64,000 bases of DNA, taken from assembly GCF_947495145.1 (NCBI RefSeq), contig NZ_CANLXP010000009.1:62001-126000 (forward strand), read 5' to 3'. A program made the position numbers and the translations under genes. Shown here piece after piece: positions 42,680 to 51,730 of the stretch (position 1 is the first letter of the stretch; each line of letters starts with the position of its first letter). Below the pieces are notes generated by a model. The model made no database searches, was not told the DNA's origin, and saw only the letters and a list, made by a program, of their open reading frames with translations. The DNA is from an uncultured Arthrobacter sp. (lineage in GTDB: Bacteria; Actinomycetota; Actinomycetes; Actinomycetales; Micrococcaceae).

Positions 42680-43507
42680 GTGATGTTCCGCCAGCAGCGG
42701 GTCGAGTACAAGTCGGCCAACCAGATCCGGACCATGCGGGAAGCGGGCCTTGTGCTTTCCAACGCCCTGGATCAGACGGTGGCCGCGGCCCGCGTGGGTA
42801 TCTCCACCCGCGAGCTGGACGCGGTGTTCGCCGGCGTCCTCAAAGACGCCGGCGCCACCTCCAACTTCCTCGGCTACCACGGGTTTCCGGCCAGCATCTG
42901 CACCTCCGTGAACCACGAGGTTGTGCACGGCATCCCCGGGGACTACGTGCTGCAGGACGGGGACATCATCTCGATCGACGGCGGCGCCATTGTTCGCGGC
43001 TGGCACTCGGACTCCGCCCGCACCGTGATCGTCGGTACGCCCCGGGCAGAAGATGTCCACCTGTCGAAGACCACTGAGGAAGCCATGTGGCGGGGGATCG
43101 CAGCCCTGGCCACAGGCAAACACGTCGGGGACATCGGCTCTGCGATTGACGACTACGTGTCTGCCGCCGAAGGTCCGGCGCTGGGCATCCTGCAGGACTA
43201 CGTGGGGCACGGCATTGGTACGCAGATGCACCAGTCACCGGACGTGCTGAATTACCGCAGCAGCCACCGCGGCCCGAAGATCAAGCCGGGGCTGTGCCTC
43301 GCTATCGAGCCCATGCTCGTTCAGGGCCGCGTGGAAACCTCCGTCCTCGACGATGACTGGACCGTGGTCACCGTTGACGGCAAGCGCGCCTGCCAGTGGG
43401 AACACACTGTGGCCGTGCACGACGGCGGCATCTGGGTTCTCAGCGCAGCAGACGGCGGTGCCGCGAAGCTCGCCGAGCTGGGCGTCGTCGTCGCGCCTTT
43501 GGACTAA
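42680..43507 (+). CDS. map: Type I methionine aminopeptidase
   Basis: 275 aa; begins GTG ATG, so either codon (42680 or 42683) may be used. Metal ligands are visible: Asp in DIISIDGGAIV, Asp in GWHSDSARTV, His in YVGHGIGTQMHQSP, Glu in CLAIEPMLVQG and Glu in QWEHTVAVHD. It removes the initiator Met. It lacks the N-terminal zinc/SH3 extension of type Ic. Co-transcribed with adk. Confidence 0.96.
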   Translation: MMFRQQRVEYKSANQIRTMREAGLVLSNALDQTVAAARVGISTRELDAVFAGVLKDAGATSNFLGYHGFPASICTSVNHEVVHGIPGDYVLQDGDIISIDGGAIVRGWHSDSARTVIVGTPRAEDVHLSKTTEEAMWRGIAALATGKHVGDIGSAIDDYVSAAEGPALGILQDYVGHGIGTQMHQSPDVLNYRSSHRGPKIKPGLCLAIEPMLVQGRVETSVLDDDWTVVTVDGKRACQWEHTVAVHDGGIWVLSAADGGAAKLAELGVVVAPLD

Positions 43508-43548
43508 GCGCCCTTCCGGGCGGATTTAACTTCTCACACGCCATAGCG

Positions 43549-43554
43549 TAGAGT
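43549..43554 (+). promoter_or_regulatory. Candidate -10 box of infA (TAGAGT)
   Basis: TAGAGT in the 212-base map-infA gap, with TTTAAC at 43525-43530 18 bases upstream. One base different from the TAGACT box seen elsewhere in the window. Confidence 0.45.
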
Positions 43555-43574
43555 TGATTGTTGGTTGTCGCTAC

Positions 43575-43594
43575 TTTTGCGCCCTTTTGCGCCC
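43575..43594 (+). repeat. 10-bp tandem repeat in the infA leader
   Basis: TTTTGCGCCC occurs twice in a row just after the likely transcription start. No function evident. Confidence 0.7.
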
Positions 43595-43719
43595 ATCCAC
43601 CGAACGGATTGTCTCGTTGCGGCTGGAACGGGATCTCGTGATCCCGGGCGGGGGAGTCAGGCAATCAAAACCCAAGACCGTCCGCCCCGCAAGTGGCGGC
43701 ACAGAAGTTAGCGGAGGAT

Positions 43720-43941
43720 ATGGCCAAGAAAGACGGTGTCATTGAGATTGAAGGCACTGTGAACGAGGCTCTGCCCAACGCGATGTTCCGCGTTGAGTTG
43801 GCCAACGGACACATTGTTCTAGCCCACATCTCGGGAAAGATGCGTCAGCACTACATTCGAATCCTCCCCGAGGATCGGGTGGTAGTGGAGCTTAGCCCTT
43901 ACGACCTCACCAGGGGCCGTATTGTCTACCGCTACAAATAA
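43720..43941 (+). CDS. infA: Translation initiation factor IF-1
   Basis: 73 aa from ATG 43720 ([20 protein letters not shown]), preceded by GCGGAGGAT. A GTG nine codons upstream is in frame but unsupported. S1/OB fold with [20 protein letters not shown] and [18 protein letters not shown]. It blocks the A site in initiation. Confidence 0.98.
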   Translation: MAKKDGVIEIEGTVNEALPNAMFRVELANGHIVLAHISGKMRQHYIRILPEDRVVVELSPYDLTRGRIVYRYK

Positions 43942-43962
43942 GAACGAACGCAAAGGAAAACC

Positions 43963-44076
43963 ATGAAGGTCCAGCCGAGCGTGAAGCGGATTTGTGACAA
44001 GTGCCAGGTGGTTCGCCGCAAGGGCAATGTACTCGTAATCTGCGAAAACCCGCGCCACAAGCAGCGCCAGGGCTGA
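43963..44076 (+). CDS. rpmJ: 50S ribosomal protein L36
   Basis: Only 37 aa. It begins [20 protein letters not shown] and ends in [11 protein letters not shown]. Zinc ligands Cys11, Cys14, Cys27 and His32 are all present, so this is the zinc-binding (C+) form. It starts 21 bases after infA with AAAGGAAAACC as ribosome-binding site. Confidence 0.97.
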   Translation: MKVQPSVKRICDKCQVVRRKGNVLVICENPRHKQRQG

Positions 44077-44128
44077 ATCCTCTTTTCGAGGGTCACCCAC
44101 GCGTAGTAACACCACAAAAAGCAGAGCA

Positions 44129-44196
44129 GGGCCGGTTGATCGAGCATCAACCAGCCCACACCCCCGGTACGGAGGCCGGGGACCGGAATAATCCGG
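44129..44196 (+). promoter_or_regulatory. Three hairpins in the rpsM leader
   Basis: GGGC-C-GGTTGAT / ATCAACC-A-GCCC (44129-44157), CCCCGG/CCGGGG (44162-44181) and CCGGA/TCCGG (44183-44196) follow one another in the 166-base rpmJ-rpsM gap. This could be a control site of the alpha operon; the ligand is unknown. Confidence 0.4.
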
Positions 44197-44242
44197 GCCG
44201 CACTGTTTCAGACCTCCGGTCATCAAGAGGAGAACCGCCACT

Positions 44243-44620
44243 ATGGCACGTCTCGCTGGCGTAGACATTCCCCGCGAAAAGCGGGTAGTCATTGCGCTTA
44301 CTTACATTTACGGCGTGGGCAAGACCCGTGCAGACCAGACGCTCGCAGAGACCGGGATCAACCCGAACACGCGTGTTAAGGATCTGACCGACGCTGAGCT
44401 CGTCCAGCTTCGCGACTACATCGAAGGCAGCTACAAGGTTGAGGGTGACCTCCGCCGTGAAGTAGCCGCAGATATCCGCCGCAAGGTGGAGATCGGCAGC
44501 TACGAAGGTATTCGGCACCGCCGCGGCCTTCCCGTGCGCGGACAGCGCACCAAGACCAACGCGCGTACCCGCAAGGGCCCCAAGCGCACCGTCGCAGGCA
44601 AGAAGAAGGCCGGACGCTGA
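44243..44620 (+). CDS. rpsM: 30S ribosomal protein S13
   Basis: 125 aa. [20 protein letters not shown], the helix-hairpin [12 protein letters not shown], and the basic tail [20 protein letters not shown]. It contacts P-site tRNA and the 50S. First gene of the alpha operon. Confidence 0.98.
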   Translation: MARLAGVDIPREKRVVIALTYIYGVGKTRADQTLAETGINPNTRVKDLTDAELVQLRDYIEGSYKVEGDLRREVAADIRRKVEIGSYEGIRHRRGLPVRGQRTKTNARTRKGPKRTVAGKKKAGR

Positions 44621-44669
44621 TTTCAGCGGTCGCCGATAGCCAACACCCAGAACCTTCGTAGGAGAAGTA

Positions 44670-45071
44670 ATGCCCCCCAAGACTCGTGGAGCGGTGCGCA
44701 AGCCGCGTCGCAAGGACAAAAAGAATATCGCCTTCGGTCAGGCGCATATCAAGAGCACGTTCAACAACACCATCGTCTCGATCACCGACCCCAGCGGAGC
44801 TGTTATCTCCTGGGCTTCGGCTGGCGAGGTCGGATTCAAGGGCTCACGCAAGTCCACCCCTTACGCTGCGCAGACCGCTGCCGAGGCCGCTGCAAAGCGC
44901 GCCCAGGAGCACGGCGTCCGCAAGGTCGACGTATTCGTGAAGGGTCCGGGCTCCGGACGCGAGACCGCGATCCGTTCGCTGCAGGCAGCAGGCCTTGAGG
45001 TCGGTTCCATCCAGGACGTTACCCCCAGCGCCCACAACGGCTGCCGTCCCCCGAAGCGCCGCCGCGTCTAG
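44670..45071 (+). CDS. rpsK: 30S ribosomal protein S11
   Basis: 133 aa. [40 protein letters not shown] and the C-terminal [16 protein letters not shown]. Part of the 30S platform. rpsD, which follows it in many bacteria, is absent here. Confidence 0.98.
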   Translation: MPPKTRGAVRKPRRKDKKNIAFGQAHIKSTFNNTIVSITDPSGAVISWASAGEVGFKGSRKSTPYAAQTAAEAAAKRAQEHGVRKVDVFVKGPGSGRETAIRSLQAAGLEVGSIQDVTPSAHNGCRPPKRRRV

Positions 45072-45081
45072 TAGCTTCCTT

Positions 45082-45130
45082 GGCTCCAGGCCATCCGCGT
45101 TTCTGCTGTAATCGCGGGCGGCCTGGGGCT
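45082..45130 (+). promoter_or_regulatory. Long hairpin between rpsK and rpoA
   Basis: GGCTCCAGGCC pairs with GGCCTGGGGCT and an inner CCGCG with CGCGG, 10 bases after rpsK, in the 154-base gap before rpoA. It lies where rpsD would be. It could be a partial terminator or an RNA-processing site. Confidence 0.5.
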
Positions 45131-45225
45131 GACTTTCGTTCAGCTACTGAGTTTCGCTCTCTAGCTTTCCCTTTCCACCATTTGTGTTGCGTCATATAGC
45201 GGATGCTCCCTGAAAGGAAATGTAA

Positions 45226-46236
45226 GTGCTTATTGCACAGCGCCCTACCCTGACTGAAGAAGTAGTAGCTGACAACCGTTCGCGGTTCGTCATCGAACCG
45301 CTGGAGCCCGGTTTCGGCTACACCCTCGGCAACTCGCTTCGCCGCACCCTCCTGTCTTCGATTCCCGGAGCCGCTGTCACCAGCATCCGGATCGACGGCG
45401 TGCTGCACGAGTTCACCACGGTTCCCGGTGTGAAGGAAGATGTCACCGAGATCATCCTGAACATCAAGAACCTCGCGGTGTCTTCCGAGCACGACGAGCC
45501 CGTGGTTGCCTACCTGCGCAAGCAGGGCCCCGGCGTCGTGACTGCAGCTGACATTGCTCCGCCGGCCGGTGTGGAGTTCCACAACCCGGACCTGCACATC
45601 GCAACGCTGAACTCGAAGGGCAAGTTCGAGCTCGAACTGACCATCGAGCGCGGCCGCGGCTACGTCTCCGCTTCCCAGAACAAGTCCGGCGACTCCGAGA
45701 TCGGCCGCATTCCGGTTGACTCGATCTACTCGCCGGTCCTGAAGGTGACTTTCCGCGTGGAAGCCACCCGTGTTGAGCAGCGCACCGACTTCGACCGCCT
45801 GATCGTGGACGTCGAGACGAAGGACGCCATCGCCCCGCGCGACGCCGTTGCTTCCGCCGGCACTACCCTGGTTGAACTGTTCGGCCTCGCCCGCGAGCTG
45901 AACACCGCCGCTGAAGGCATCGAGATCGGCCCGTCGCCCACCGACGCCGCACTCGCCGCTGACATGGCTCTCCCGATCGAGGATCTCGAACTCACCGTTC
46001 GTTCCTACAACTGCCTCAAGCGTGAGGGCATCCACACCGTGGGTGAGCTCGTTGCACGCTCCGAGGCTGACCTGATGGACATCCGTAACTTCGGAGCCAA
46101 GTCCATCGATGAGGTCAAGGCAAAGCTGGTTGAGCTTGGTCTGTCCCTGAAGGATTCGCCTCCAGGGTTCGACCTTGCAGCCCGCGCCGCTGCGATTGAA
46201 GAGGACGACGCCGCTTACGGCGACGACGAACTCTAA
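45226..46236 (+). CDS. rpoA: DNA-directed RNA polymerase subunit alpha
   Basis: 336 aa, GTG start after GAAAGGAAATGTAA. The N-terminal dimerisation domain has [20 protein letters not shown] then [19 protein letters not shown]. The C-terminal domain (about 250-315) has [20 protein letters not shown] and the helix-hairpin that binds UP elements. An acidic tail ends it. It nucleates RNA polymerase assembly. Confidence 0.98.
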   Translation: MLIAQRPTLTEEVVADNRSRFVIEPLEPGFGYTLGNSLRRTLLSSIPGAAVTSIRIDGVLHEFTTVPGVKEDVTEIILNIKNLAVSSEHDEPVVAYLRKQGPGVVTAADIAPPAGVEFHNPDLHIATLNSKGKFELELTIERGRGYVSASQNKSGDSEIGRIPVDSIYSPVLKVTFRVEATRVEQRTDFDRLIVDVETKDAIAPRDAVASAGTTLVELFGLARELNTAAEGIEIGPSPTDAALAADMALPIEDLELTVRSYNCLKREGIHTVGELVARSEADLMDIRNFGAKSIDEVKAKLVELGLSLKDSPPGFDLAARAAAIEEDDAAYGDDEL

Positions 46237-46300
46237 ACGTTAGAACCTGGCGCCGCTTTAGGATGCGGCCTCGGGCACATTCATGAGGAGATAAAACATC

Positions 46301-46933
46301 ATGCCCACACCCACAAAGGGCCCACGCCTCGGTGGCGGTCCGGCGCACGAGCGCCTGATGCTCGCCAACCTGGCCGCCTCGCTGTTCGAGCACAAGCGCA
46401 TCACCACCACGGTGACCAAGGCAAAGCGGCTTCGCCCCTACGCCGAGCGCCTGATCACCTTCGCCAAGAAGGGTGATCTGGCTTCGCGCCGTCGCGTCCT
46501 GGCTGTCATCAGCAACAAGGGCGTCGTCCACGAGCTGTTCACGGACATCGCGCCGGCCGTTGCCAACCGCAACGGTGGCTACACCCGCATCACCAAGATC
46601 GGCAACCGCAAGGGCGACAACGCTCCCATGGCTGTCATCGAGCTGGTGCTTGAGGCAGTGTCCGCCAAGCAGGCCGTCGTCGGCGAAGCTGAGCAGGCTG
46701 CCGGCAACGCCGCTGCCCGCGACGCTGCAGCTGCTGCTCCCGTAGCATCCGCTGAGTCCGCAGATTCACCTGAGTCGGCTGAATCCGCAGAGTCGGCTGA
46801 GTCCGCACCCTCCGCAGCTTCGGCTGATGAGGTTGCGGCAGAGGACACCACGGTGAGCGCCTCTGAGGGCGACGCTGCGGAGACCGTAGTAGTTGAAGAA
46901 GGTTCCGTGCCGGAAGCAGACGAGAAGAAGTAG
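46301..46933 (+). CDS. rplQ: 50S ribosomal protein L17 with acidic tail
   Basis: 210 aa; E. coli L17 has 127. The core (1-120) has [40 protein letters not shown] and [20 protein letters not shown]. From about 135 there is an Ala/Ser/Glu-rich tail with repeats ([19 protein letters not shown]) and acidic end. L17 lies near the tunnel exit. Last ribosomal gene of the alpha operon. Confidence 0.96.
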   Translation: MPTPTKGPRLGGGPAHERLMLANLAASLFEHKRITTTVTKAKRLRPYAERLITFAKKGDLASRRRVLAVISNKGVVHELFTDIAPAVANRNGGYTRITKIGNRKGDNAPMAVIELVLEAVSAKQAVVGEAEQAAGNAAARDAAAAAPVASAESADSPESAESAESAESAPSAASADEVAAEDTTVSASEGDAAETVVVEEGSVPEADEKK

Positions 46934-46954
46934 TTCTTCCCCTCTGCTGAACAC

Positions 46955-47896
46955 ATGAACGAACAAATGCCCGTCATCCCGTCCGTGGATGGCGGGCATT
47001 TGCGTGTCCGGATCGATATTGCGTACGACGGCGGCCCGTTCTCCGGCTGGGCGGTCCAGCCAGGTCTGCCAACAGTCCAGGGCACGGTGGAATCCGGACT
47101 CGAACTGCTCTTCCGCAGGCACGTACGCCTCACTGTTGCCGGCCGCACCGACGCAGGGGTACACGCCCGCGGGCAGGTGACCCACATCGACCTCGAGCCG
47201 GCCGAATGGTTCGCCCTGAACCGAGGTCGGGAGATCGACCCCGCGCTGGCCCTGAAGCGCCGCCTCCAGGCCACCCTGAACCGTTACCTGCCACCCAGCG
47301 CCGCCGCCCGCACCGTCTACGCGGGCAATCCGGCCTCGCCCGTCGTCGTACGGGCTGTCCGCCTTGCGCCGGTGGGCTTCGACGCCCGCTTCTCGGCCTT
47401 GTGGCGCCGCTACAGCTATCGCATCGCCGACCGCTCAGACCTGCAGGACCCGTTGCACCGCAGCACTGTGCTGTGGCACTCGGAGGAGTTGGACGAGCGT
47501 CTACTGAACGAGGCTGCGGCGTCGCTGCTGGGCCTGCAGAATTTCCTCGCTTTCTGCAAGCCCCGCGTGGGCGCCACAACGGTGCGCGAACTGCAGCGGT
47601 TCGAATTTGAGCGTGAGCCCGACGGCGTACTCCTCGCCACCATCCAGGCTGACGCCTTCTGCCACAACATGGTGCGCGCGCTCATCGGATCGGCGCTGCG
47701 CGTCGGCAGCGGTGAAGAGCCGCCGGCCTGGCTGGGAGAGCGGCTGCGTTCCCGGCTGAAGGACTCCCGCTCCGTCCTCGCGCCCGCGCACCCGCTGGTG
47801 CTGGAGGAAGTTCGCTACCCCGACGACGCCGCGGAGCTGGCTCTACGGGCGGAACTCACCCGCGCGAAGCGGGACGACATTCGGCACGGTGGCTAA
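46955..47896 (+). CDS. truA: tRNA pseudouridine synthase A
   Basis: 313 aa from ATG 46955. It isomerises uridines 38-40 of tRNA anticodon arms. Catalytic Asp is in AGRTDAGVHARGQV. The start domain is RIDIAYDGGPFSGWAVQPG, and DARFSALWRRYSYRI and FCHNMVRALIGSALRVG follow. The first 15 residues are outside the family core and are encoded by a hairpin, so a TTG at 47000 is an alternative start. Its stop overlaps that of the convergent hydrolase gene. Confidence 0.93.
   Translation: MNEQMPVIPSVDGGHLRVRIDIAYDGGPFSGWAVQPGLPTVQGTVESGLELLFRRHVRLTVAGRTDAGVHARGQVTHIDLEPAEWFALNRGREIDPALALKRRLQATLNRYLPPSAAARTVYAGNPASPVVVRAVRLAPVGFDARFSALWRRYSYRIADRSDLQDPLHRSTVLWHSEELDERLLNEAAASLLGLQNFLAFCKPRVGATTVRELQRFEFEREPDGVLLATIQADAFCHNMVRALIGSALRVGSGEEPPAWLGERLRSRLKDSRSVLAPAHPLVLEEVRYPDDAAELALRAELTRAKRDDIRHGG
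46964..47002 (+). terminator. 16-bp hairpin over the first codons of truA
   Basis: CAAATGCCCGTCATCC at 46964-46979 pairs with GGATGGCGGGCATTTG at 46987-47002 (one G-T pair), with a seven-base loop, 31 bases after the rplQ stop. Its position and stability suggest the alpha-operon terminator, but it lies inside the apparent truA reading frame and lacks a U-tract. Confidence 0.55.
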
Positions 47897-48927
47897 CCAG
47901 GGTTCGCGGCGTCGAGGTGGCGCATGATTGCTGTCATCACGCGGGGCATGTCCGGGTAGGGGAACGGGTGGCCGGCGTCTTCAAGCCAGAGACCGCGGGC
48001 CGGAGGGATGGCTGCGGCGAGTCGGCGGCCGTGCTCGATCGGCAGAAACGCATCGGCGGTTCCGTGTATGACGAGGGTCGGCGCCGTGATCGTGTTCAAG
48101 AATGGGTAGCGGGAGCGGGTCACAGCGACAGCGGCCTGGTGTTGCCGAAGTGCACGAAGGTTGAGTCCGTTTCGTTCGCGTAGGTCGTAAAGGACAATCC
48201 TGGTCCACTCTTCGACGTCGAGGGGTTCGTCCCTATCGTGCGCAACCAACCCCGCGAGAACCCCCTTCACGACATTGATCTCTCCGCCGAGCAAGCGATA
48301 CCGGAGCAGGGGAAGGCTCGTTATGGCGGATCGGATCAGCGGCCACGTCTGAGGTCCGGGCAGCGAGCTGTCGGTTGGGTCGGCCGATGTTGACATGAGG
48401 GTAAGGGACAGGACGCGCTCGGGATGTGCGATGGCAACCTCTTAAGCTACAAAACCTCCGAGGGAAAGCCCGAGCATGTGAACACGCTCGAGGCGAAGTT
48501 CTTCCAGGACGGTGACTGCGTCGTTTGCCATCTCGACGAGCGAGTACGGATGCTTGCGGTCCCAGCCCTTCATCCAACTCGACGCACCGGTTCCCCGATG
48601 GTCGTACCGGACCACCCGGTATCCCTCCGCCGTCAGGGCTCGCAGGAACGAGGGCGGCCAGAACAACGAGCCAACGCCTAGAGAGGAGTTGAGCAGTACA
48701 ACACCTTTCTCTGAACCGACGGCGGGAATGGATTCGTACCAGATCCGCACCTCGCCGGACTGGGCGTACCCCGATGTGCCGGGGATAACTCCCGTCAACG
48801 GGTTTGTGCGGATCCGAGCGATGGTTTGCGCGGTGCCGGGCGGCAGAGGAGGCACCCGCCGGGTCAGAAGCGCTACGAGTCCGGCAAGTAAGAATCCCGC
48901 CGTCGCCAGCACCGCCCGCTTCCTCAT
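47893..48927 (-). pseudogene. Alpha/beta hydrolase interrupted by one in-frame TAA
   Basis: The frame is continuous for 344 codons apart from TAA at 48444-48442. Before it: an N-terminal hydrophobic anchor (MRKRAVLATAGFLLAGLVAL), VVRYDHRGTGASSW (oxyanion strand) and the nucleophile elbow MLGLSLGGFVA. After it: EVAIAHPERVLSLTLMSTSA, the acid in HGTADAFLPIEHG and the base in DAGHPFPYPDM. So all three catalytic residues survive, on two sides of the stop. Relatives usually have Gln here (AQEVA), so CAA to TAA is the likely change. It may be a recent pseudogene, a base-call error, or a read-through gene. Substrate unknown. Confidence 0.88.
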
Positions 48928-49006
48928 CGGCTCAGCATAAAGGACGTCTACGACTCGCGTTTGGCGTGCCGGAGGACAGTCGTTTTACCGGAAGACTGGT
49001 ACCTGG

Positions 49007-50662
49007 CTAATTCTGCTCTGACCGGTGCAGCGGAAGCGTCACGGTGAACGTGGTTCCGGCGCCCGGATGGCTGCTGCAGCGGATGGTGCCGCCATGACTT
49101 TCAACGATCGCCTTGGTGATCGACAGCCCCAGCCCGACGCCTGGAATGGACGATTCGCGGGCCGCAGCGGTCCGGAAGAACTTCCCGAAAATCTGGGTGG
49201 TTTCGTGCTGGGACATCCCGATGCCGGTGTCCTCTACCTCGAGCAGCGCTGCGTCGGTCTCCTGCCGGGCACGGACGGTGACCGTGCCGCCGTCGGGCGA
49301 GTATTTGATGGCGTTGGAGATGAGGTTGTCCAGCACCTGCCGGATGCGCAGGGGGTCCGAGGTGGTCCACAGGATCTCCGGGACGTCCAGCTCGAGGGTG
49401 ACCCCCGTGTTTGCCGCCTGCGGCCCGGCGGACTCAATGCTGCCTTCCACCAGGCCGGTGAGGTCCGTGGGGCGCAGATGGACGCTCGCGGCGCCTGACG
49501 CGGACGCCAGCAGGTTCGAGACCAGCGCGTACAGTCGTTCAGCGTTCCGCCGCGCAACGGAGAGTTGATGGGTGACGTTGTGCGGTAGCGCGTGGTCGTC
49601 GTCGAGCACGAGGTCCAGGTGCCCGATGATCGAGGTGAGCGGCGTCCACAGTTCATGCGACACGTTGGACACGAAGTCCTCTTTGGCGCTGAGGGCTTCC
49701 ACCATGTCGGTCACGTCGTTGGAGACGATCACGGATCCGGCGAATTTCCCTTCGCCGTCGGTGATGGCGGTCGCCGCTGTTGCTACTGCGCGCTGCGAGT
49801 CTTTCGGCCCGAGCCACACCAGGTAGTTTGCAAAGGTCTCGCCGGCCGCAGCCCGCTGCACGGGGTAGCGGTTGGGACTTACGGGACTGGACTTGTCCGC
49901 AGCGTAAAGGTGGCTGGCGCCGTCGTCGTTGGCGTCGCCTGCCTGGATGAGGAGGTCAAAGGACCGCTGCTGGCGGTTGGTGAGCGTGCGGTTGCCGTTG
50001 GCGTCGAGGGCGACGAGGCCGACGTCGATCGTGTCTAGGATGGCTTCGAGGAGCAGCGCGCGCTCAGTGTTCTCACCCTGCAGGCGGTGCACCTCGGCCT
50101 TCGAGGCTTCGAGTTTGCGCTGGCTGTAGACGGAGTTGAGGCTAGCGAAGCGCAGGGATACCGAAACCGTACCCATTGCGACGCCAAGCAGCACGGCGGT
50201 GCTGAATTGGGCCAGGGGAGCCAGCCCCAGCAGCGGGGTCACGCCAAGAATGAGGAAAGGGCCCACGAAGCTGGCCAGGAGGCTTAGCGCCGGCTTCATC
50301 CCGGAGGCCGAAAGCCAGATCACCGGAAAGAGTGCAAGAAGGCTCAGCCCGGGCAGTGTCTCCGCAGCGCCGTTCCGGGTCAGGGAAATGGCCACGAAAT
50401 CCAGCAGCGGTATGACCAGGTAGGAGCCGTCGCGGAACTTCTCCCACGGAGCGAGGAAGGCGACCGCGAGCAGCACGGCGTGGAGGAGGAGTCCGCCGAG
50501 GAACAGGGGATTCATCAGCACTGTTGGCGACACGATCATCGCGATGACTGCGATGACGGCAACCAGCAGGGCCAAGGGCAGCTCACACAGGCCAACGCGG
50601 GTGCGGAAGCGCAGGTTGGAGTACGCCCGCTTCGCTGCGAGGAACATCACGCGCTCACTCAT
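49007..50662 (-). CDS. Membrane sensor histidine kinase with PAS-like domain
   Basis: 551 aa from ATG 50662; the frame stays open 47 codons upstream, but that part covers the intergenic palindrome. Five to six membrane segments lie in 28-172, then a coiled segment, a PAS-like domain (about 200-320, LEAILDTIDVGLVALDANGN), HisKA with His336 in SNVSHELWTPLTSIIGHLDL (Trp where most relatives have Arg), and HATPase_c (NAIKYSPDGG, DTGIGMS, GVGLGLSITKAIVESHGG). Divergent from an OmpR-type regulator, its likely partner. The membrane-embedded N-terminus suggests sensing within the bilayer. Confidence 0.92.
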   Translation of the reverse strand: MSERVMFLAAKRAYSNLRFRTRVGLCELPLALLVAVIAVIAMIVSPTVLMNPLFLGGLLLHAVLLAVAFLAPWEKFRDGSYLVIPLLDFVAISLTRNGAAETLPGLSLLALFPVIWLSASGMKPALSLLASFVGPFLILGVTPLLGLAPLAQFSTAVLLGVAMGTVSVSLRFASLNSVYSQRKLEASKAEVHRLQGENTERALLLEAILDTIDVGLVALDANGNRTLTNRQQRSFDLLIQAGDANDDGASHLYAADKSSPVSPNRYPVQRAAAGETFANYLVWLGPKDSQRAVATAATAITDGEGKFAGSVIVSNDVTDMVEALSAKEDFVSNVSHELWTPLTSIIGHLDLVLDDDHALPHNVTHQLSVARRNAERLYALVSNLLASASGAASVHLRPTDLTGLVEGSIESAGPQAANTGVTLELDVPEILWTTSDPLRIRQVLDNLISNAIKYSPDGGTVTVRARQETDAALLEVEDTGIGMSQHETTQIFGKFFRTAAARESSIPGVGLGLSITKAIVESHGGTIRCSSHPGAGTTFTVTLPLHRSEQN

Positions 50663-50712
50663 GAGACCGCCCGGGCAAGAGCGCGCGTGTGGATAGGGGG
50701 ATGCCTGAGACC

Positions 50713-50740
50713 AACGACATAGTGCATCCATTATGTCGTT
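50713..50740. promoter_or_regulatory. Perfect 9-bp inverted repeat, likely operator
   Basis: AACGACATA, ten bases, TATGTCGTT, in the 261-base gap between the divergent kinase and regulator genes, about 50 bases upstream of the kinase start. The flanks also hold ACGGCG/CGCCGT (50840-50854) and GTAGC/GCTAC. It probably binds a dimeric regulator, perhaps the adjacent OmpR-type protein. Confidence 0.55.
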
Positions 50741-50923
50741 ACTTTTCGGTATCGCTGCACTATCAGGCTCGGAAAGGTTCCCAAAGTACATCGATTGTGA
50801 CAATTCACACCATCACGCGCGTATGCTGTGTAGCACGCTACGGCGATTCGCCGTTCGTCACGGTATTTCGTCCTTTTGTGATGAACTGGGAAACTACAGT
50901 TCTGATGGGGCCAGGAGGAAACA

Positions 50924-51703
50924 GTGCCAGATCCAGGTGTGGCGGTAGTGATCGAGGATGATCTCGATGTCCGCAACCTCGTGAGCACAGTTCTCACGCA
51001 GTCCGGGTTCGTTGTTCACACCGCAGCCGAGGGCCGCAGTGGCGTGGAGGCGGTCAAGGAGCACAACCCCACGCTTGTCACGCTCGACGTCGGTCTTCCG
51101 GACATCGACGGCTACGAGGTACTGCGCCGCATCCGCACCGTCAGCGACTGCTACGTGATCATGCTGACCGCGCACAACGAGGAGATCGATACGCTCACGG
51201 CGCTGCAAGCGGGAGCCGATGACTTCGTCACCAAACCTTTCCGGCCGCGCGAACTCCGGGCGCGCATCGCGGCAATGATGCGCCGGCCCCGCGGTGGCCT
51301 GACAAGTGAGCAATCAACGACGACGACGGCGCCCTCCTCTGAGGAGGCTCCCGCTCCGGCGCGGCCGGCCTCGGTGCTGCGGCACAACGGCCTGGAGCTG
51401 GACAAGGACACCCGCACCGTCACCGTGCGGGGTGAGGAACTGGTGCTGACCCGCAGCGAGTTCGACCTGCTCCATGAATTGCTGCGAAGTTCGGGTGCCG
51501 TGCGGACCAAGGGTGATTTGGTGCGGGTGGTGCGGGGGCAGTACTACCGCACCGACACGTATATCAGCGAGGCCGATGAGCGGGCCATCGAGGTGCATAT
51601 CGGGAACCTCCGGCGGAAGCTGGGGGAGGACCCCCGGAGTCCGCGCTGGTTGATGACGGTGCGGGGCGTGGGCTACCGGCTGGTGCCGCGGCGGGCGGAC
51701 TAG
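50924..51703 (+). CDS. OmpR/PhoB-family response regulator
   Basis: 259 aa, GTG start after CAGGAGGAAAC. The receiver (5-120) has EDD at 11-13, phospho-acceptor Asp55 (LVTLDVGLPDIDG), Thr in VIMLTAHNEE and Lys in DDFVTKPFRP. A Ser/Thr/Ala linker precedes a winged helix (about 160-257: RTVTVRGEELVLTRSEFDLL, AIEVHIGNLRRKLGEDP). Divergent from the kinase and next to an HPt-like gene and the Tad pilus genes. Control of the pilus is plausible but unproven. Confidence 0.93.
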   Translation: MPDPGVAVVIEDDLDVRNLVSTVLTQSGFVVHTAAEGRSGVEAVKEHNPTLVTLDVGLPDIDGYEVLRRIRTVSDCYVIMLTAHNEEIDTLTALQAGADDFVTKPFRPRELRARIAAMMRRPRGGLTSEQSTTTTAPSSEEAPAPARPASVLRHNGLELDKDTRTVTVRGEELVLTRSEFDLLHELLRSSGAVRTKGDLVRVVRGQYYRTDTYISEADERAIEVHIGNLRRKLGEDPRSPRWLMTVRGVGYRLVPRRAD

Positions 51704-51730
51704 GTCCTTCTAGGCCTTGTTCTCCTAGAT

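Noticed and set aside
43575-43594. Two tandem TTTTGCGCCC copies as a possible CRISPR or iteron array
   Set aside because: Only two 10-bp copies without spacers; a simple duplication in a leader.
47893-48396. Second half of the broken hydrolase as a separate gene starting MSTSADPTDS
   Set aside because: It has no nucleophile, begins mid-fold, has no ribosome-binding site, and lies in frame with the upstream half.
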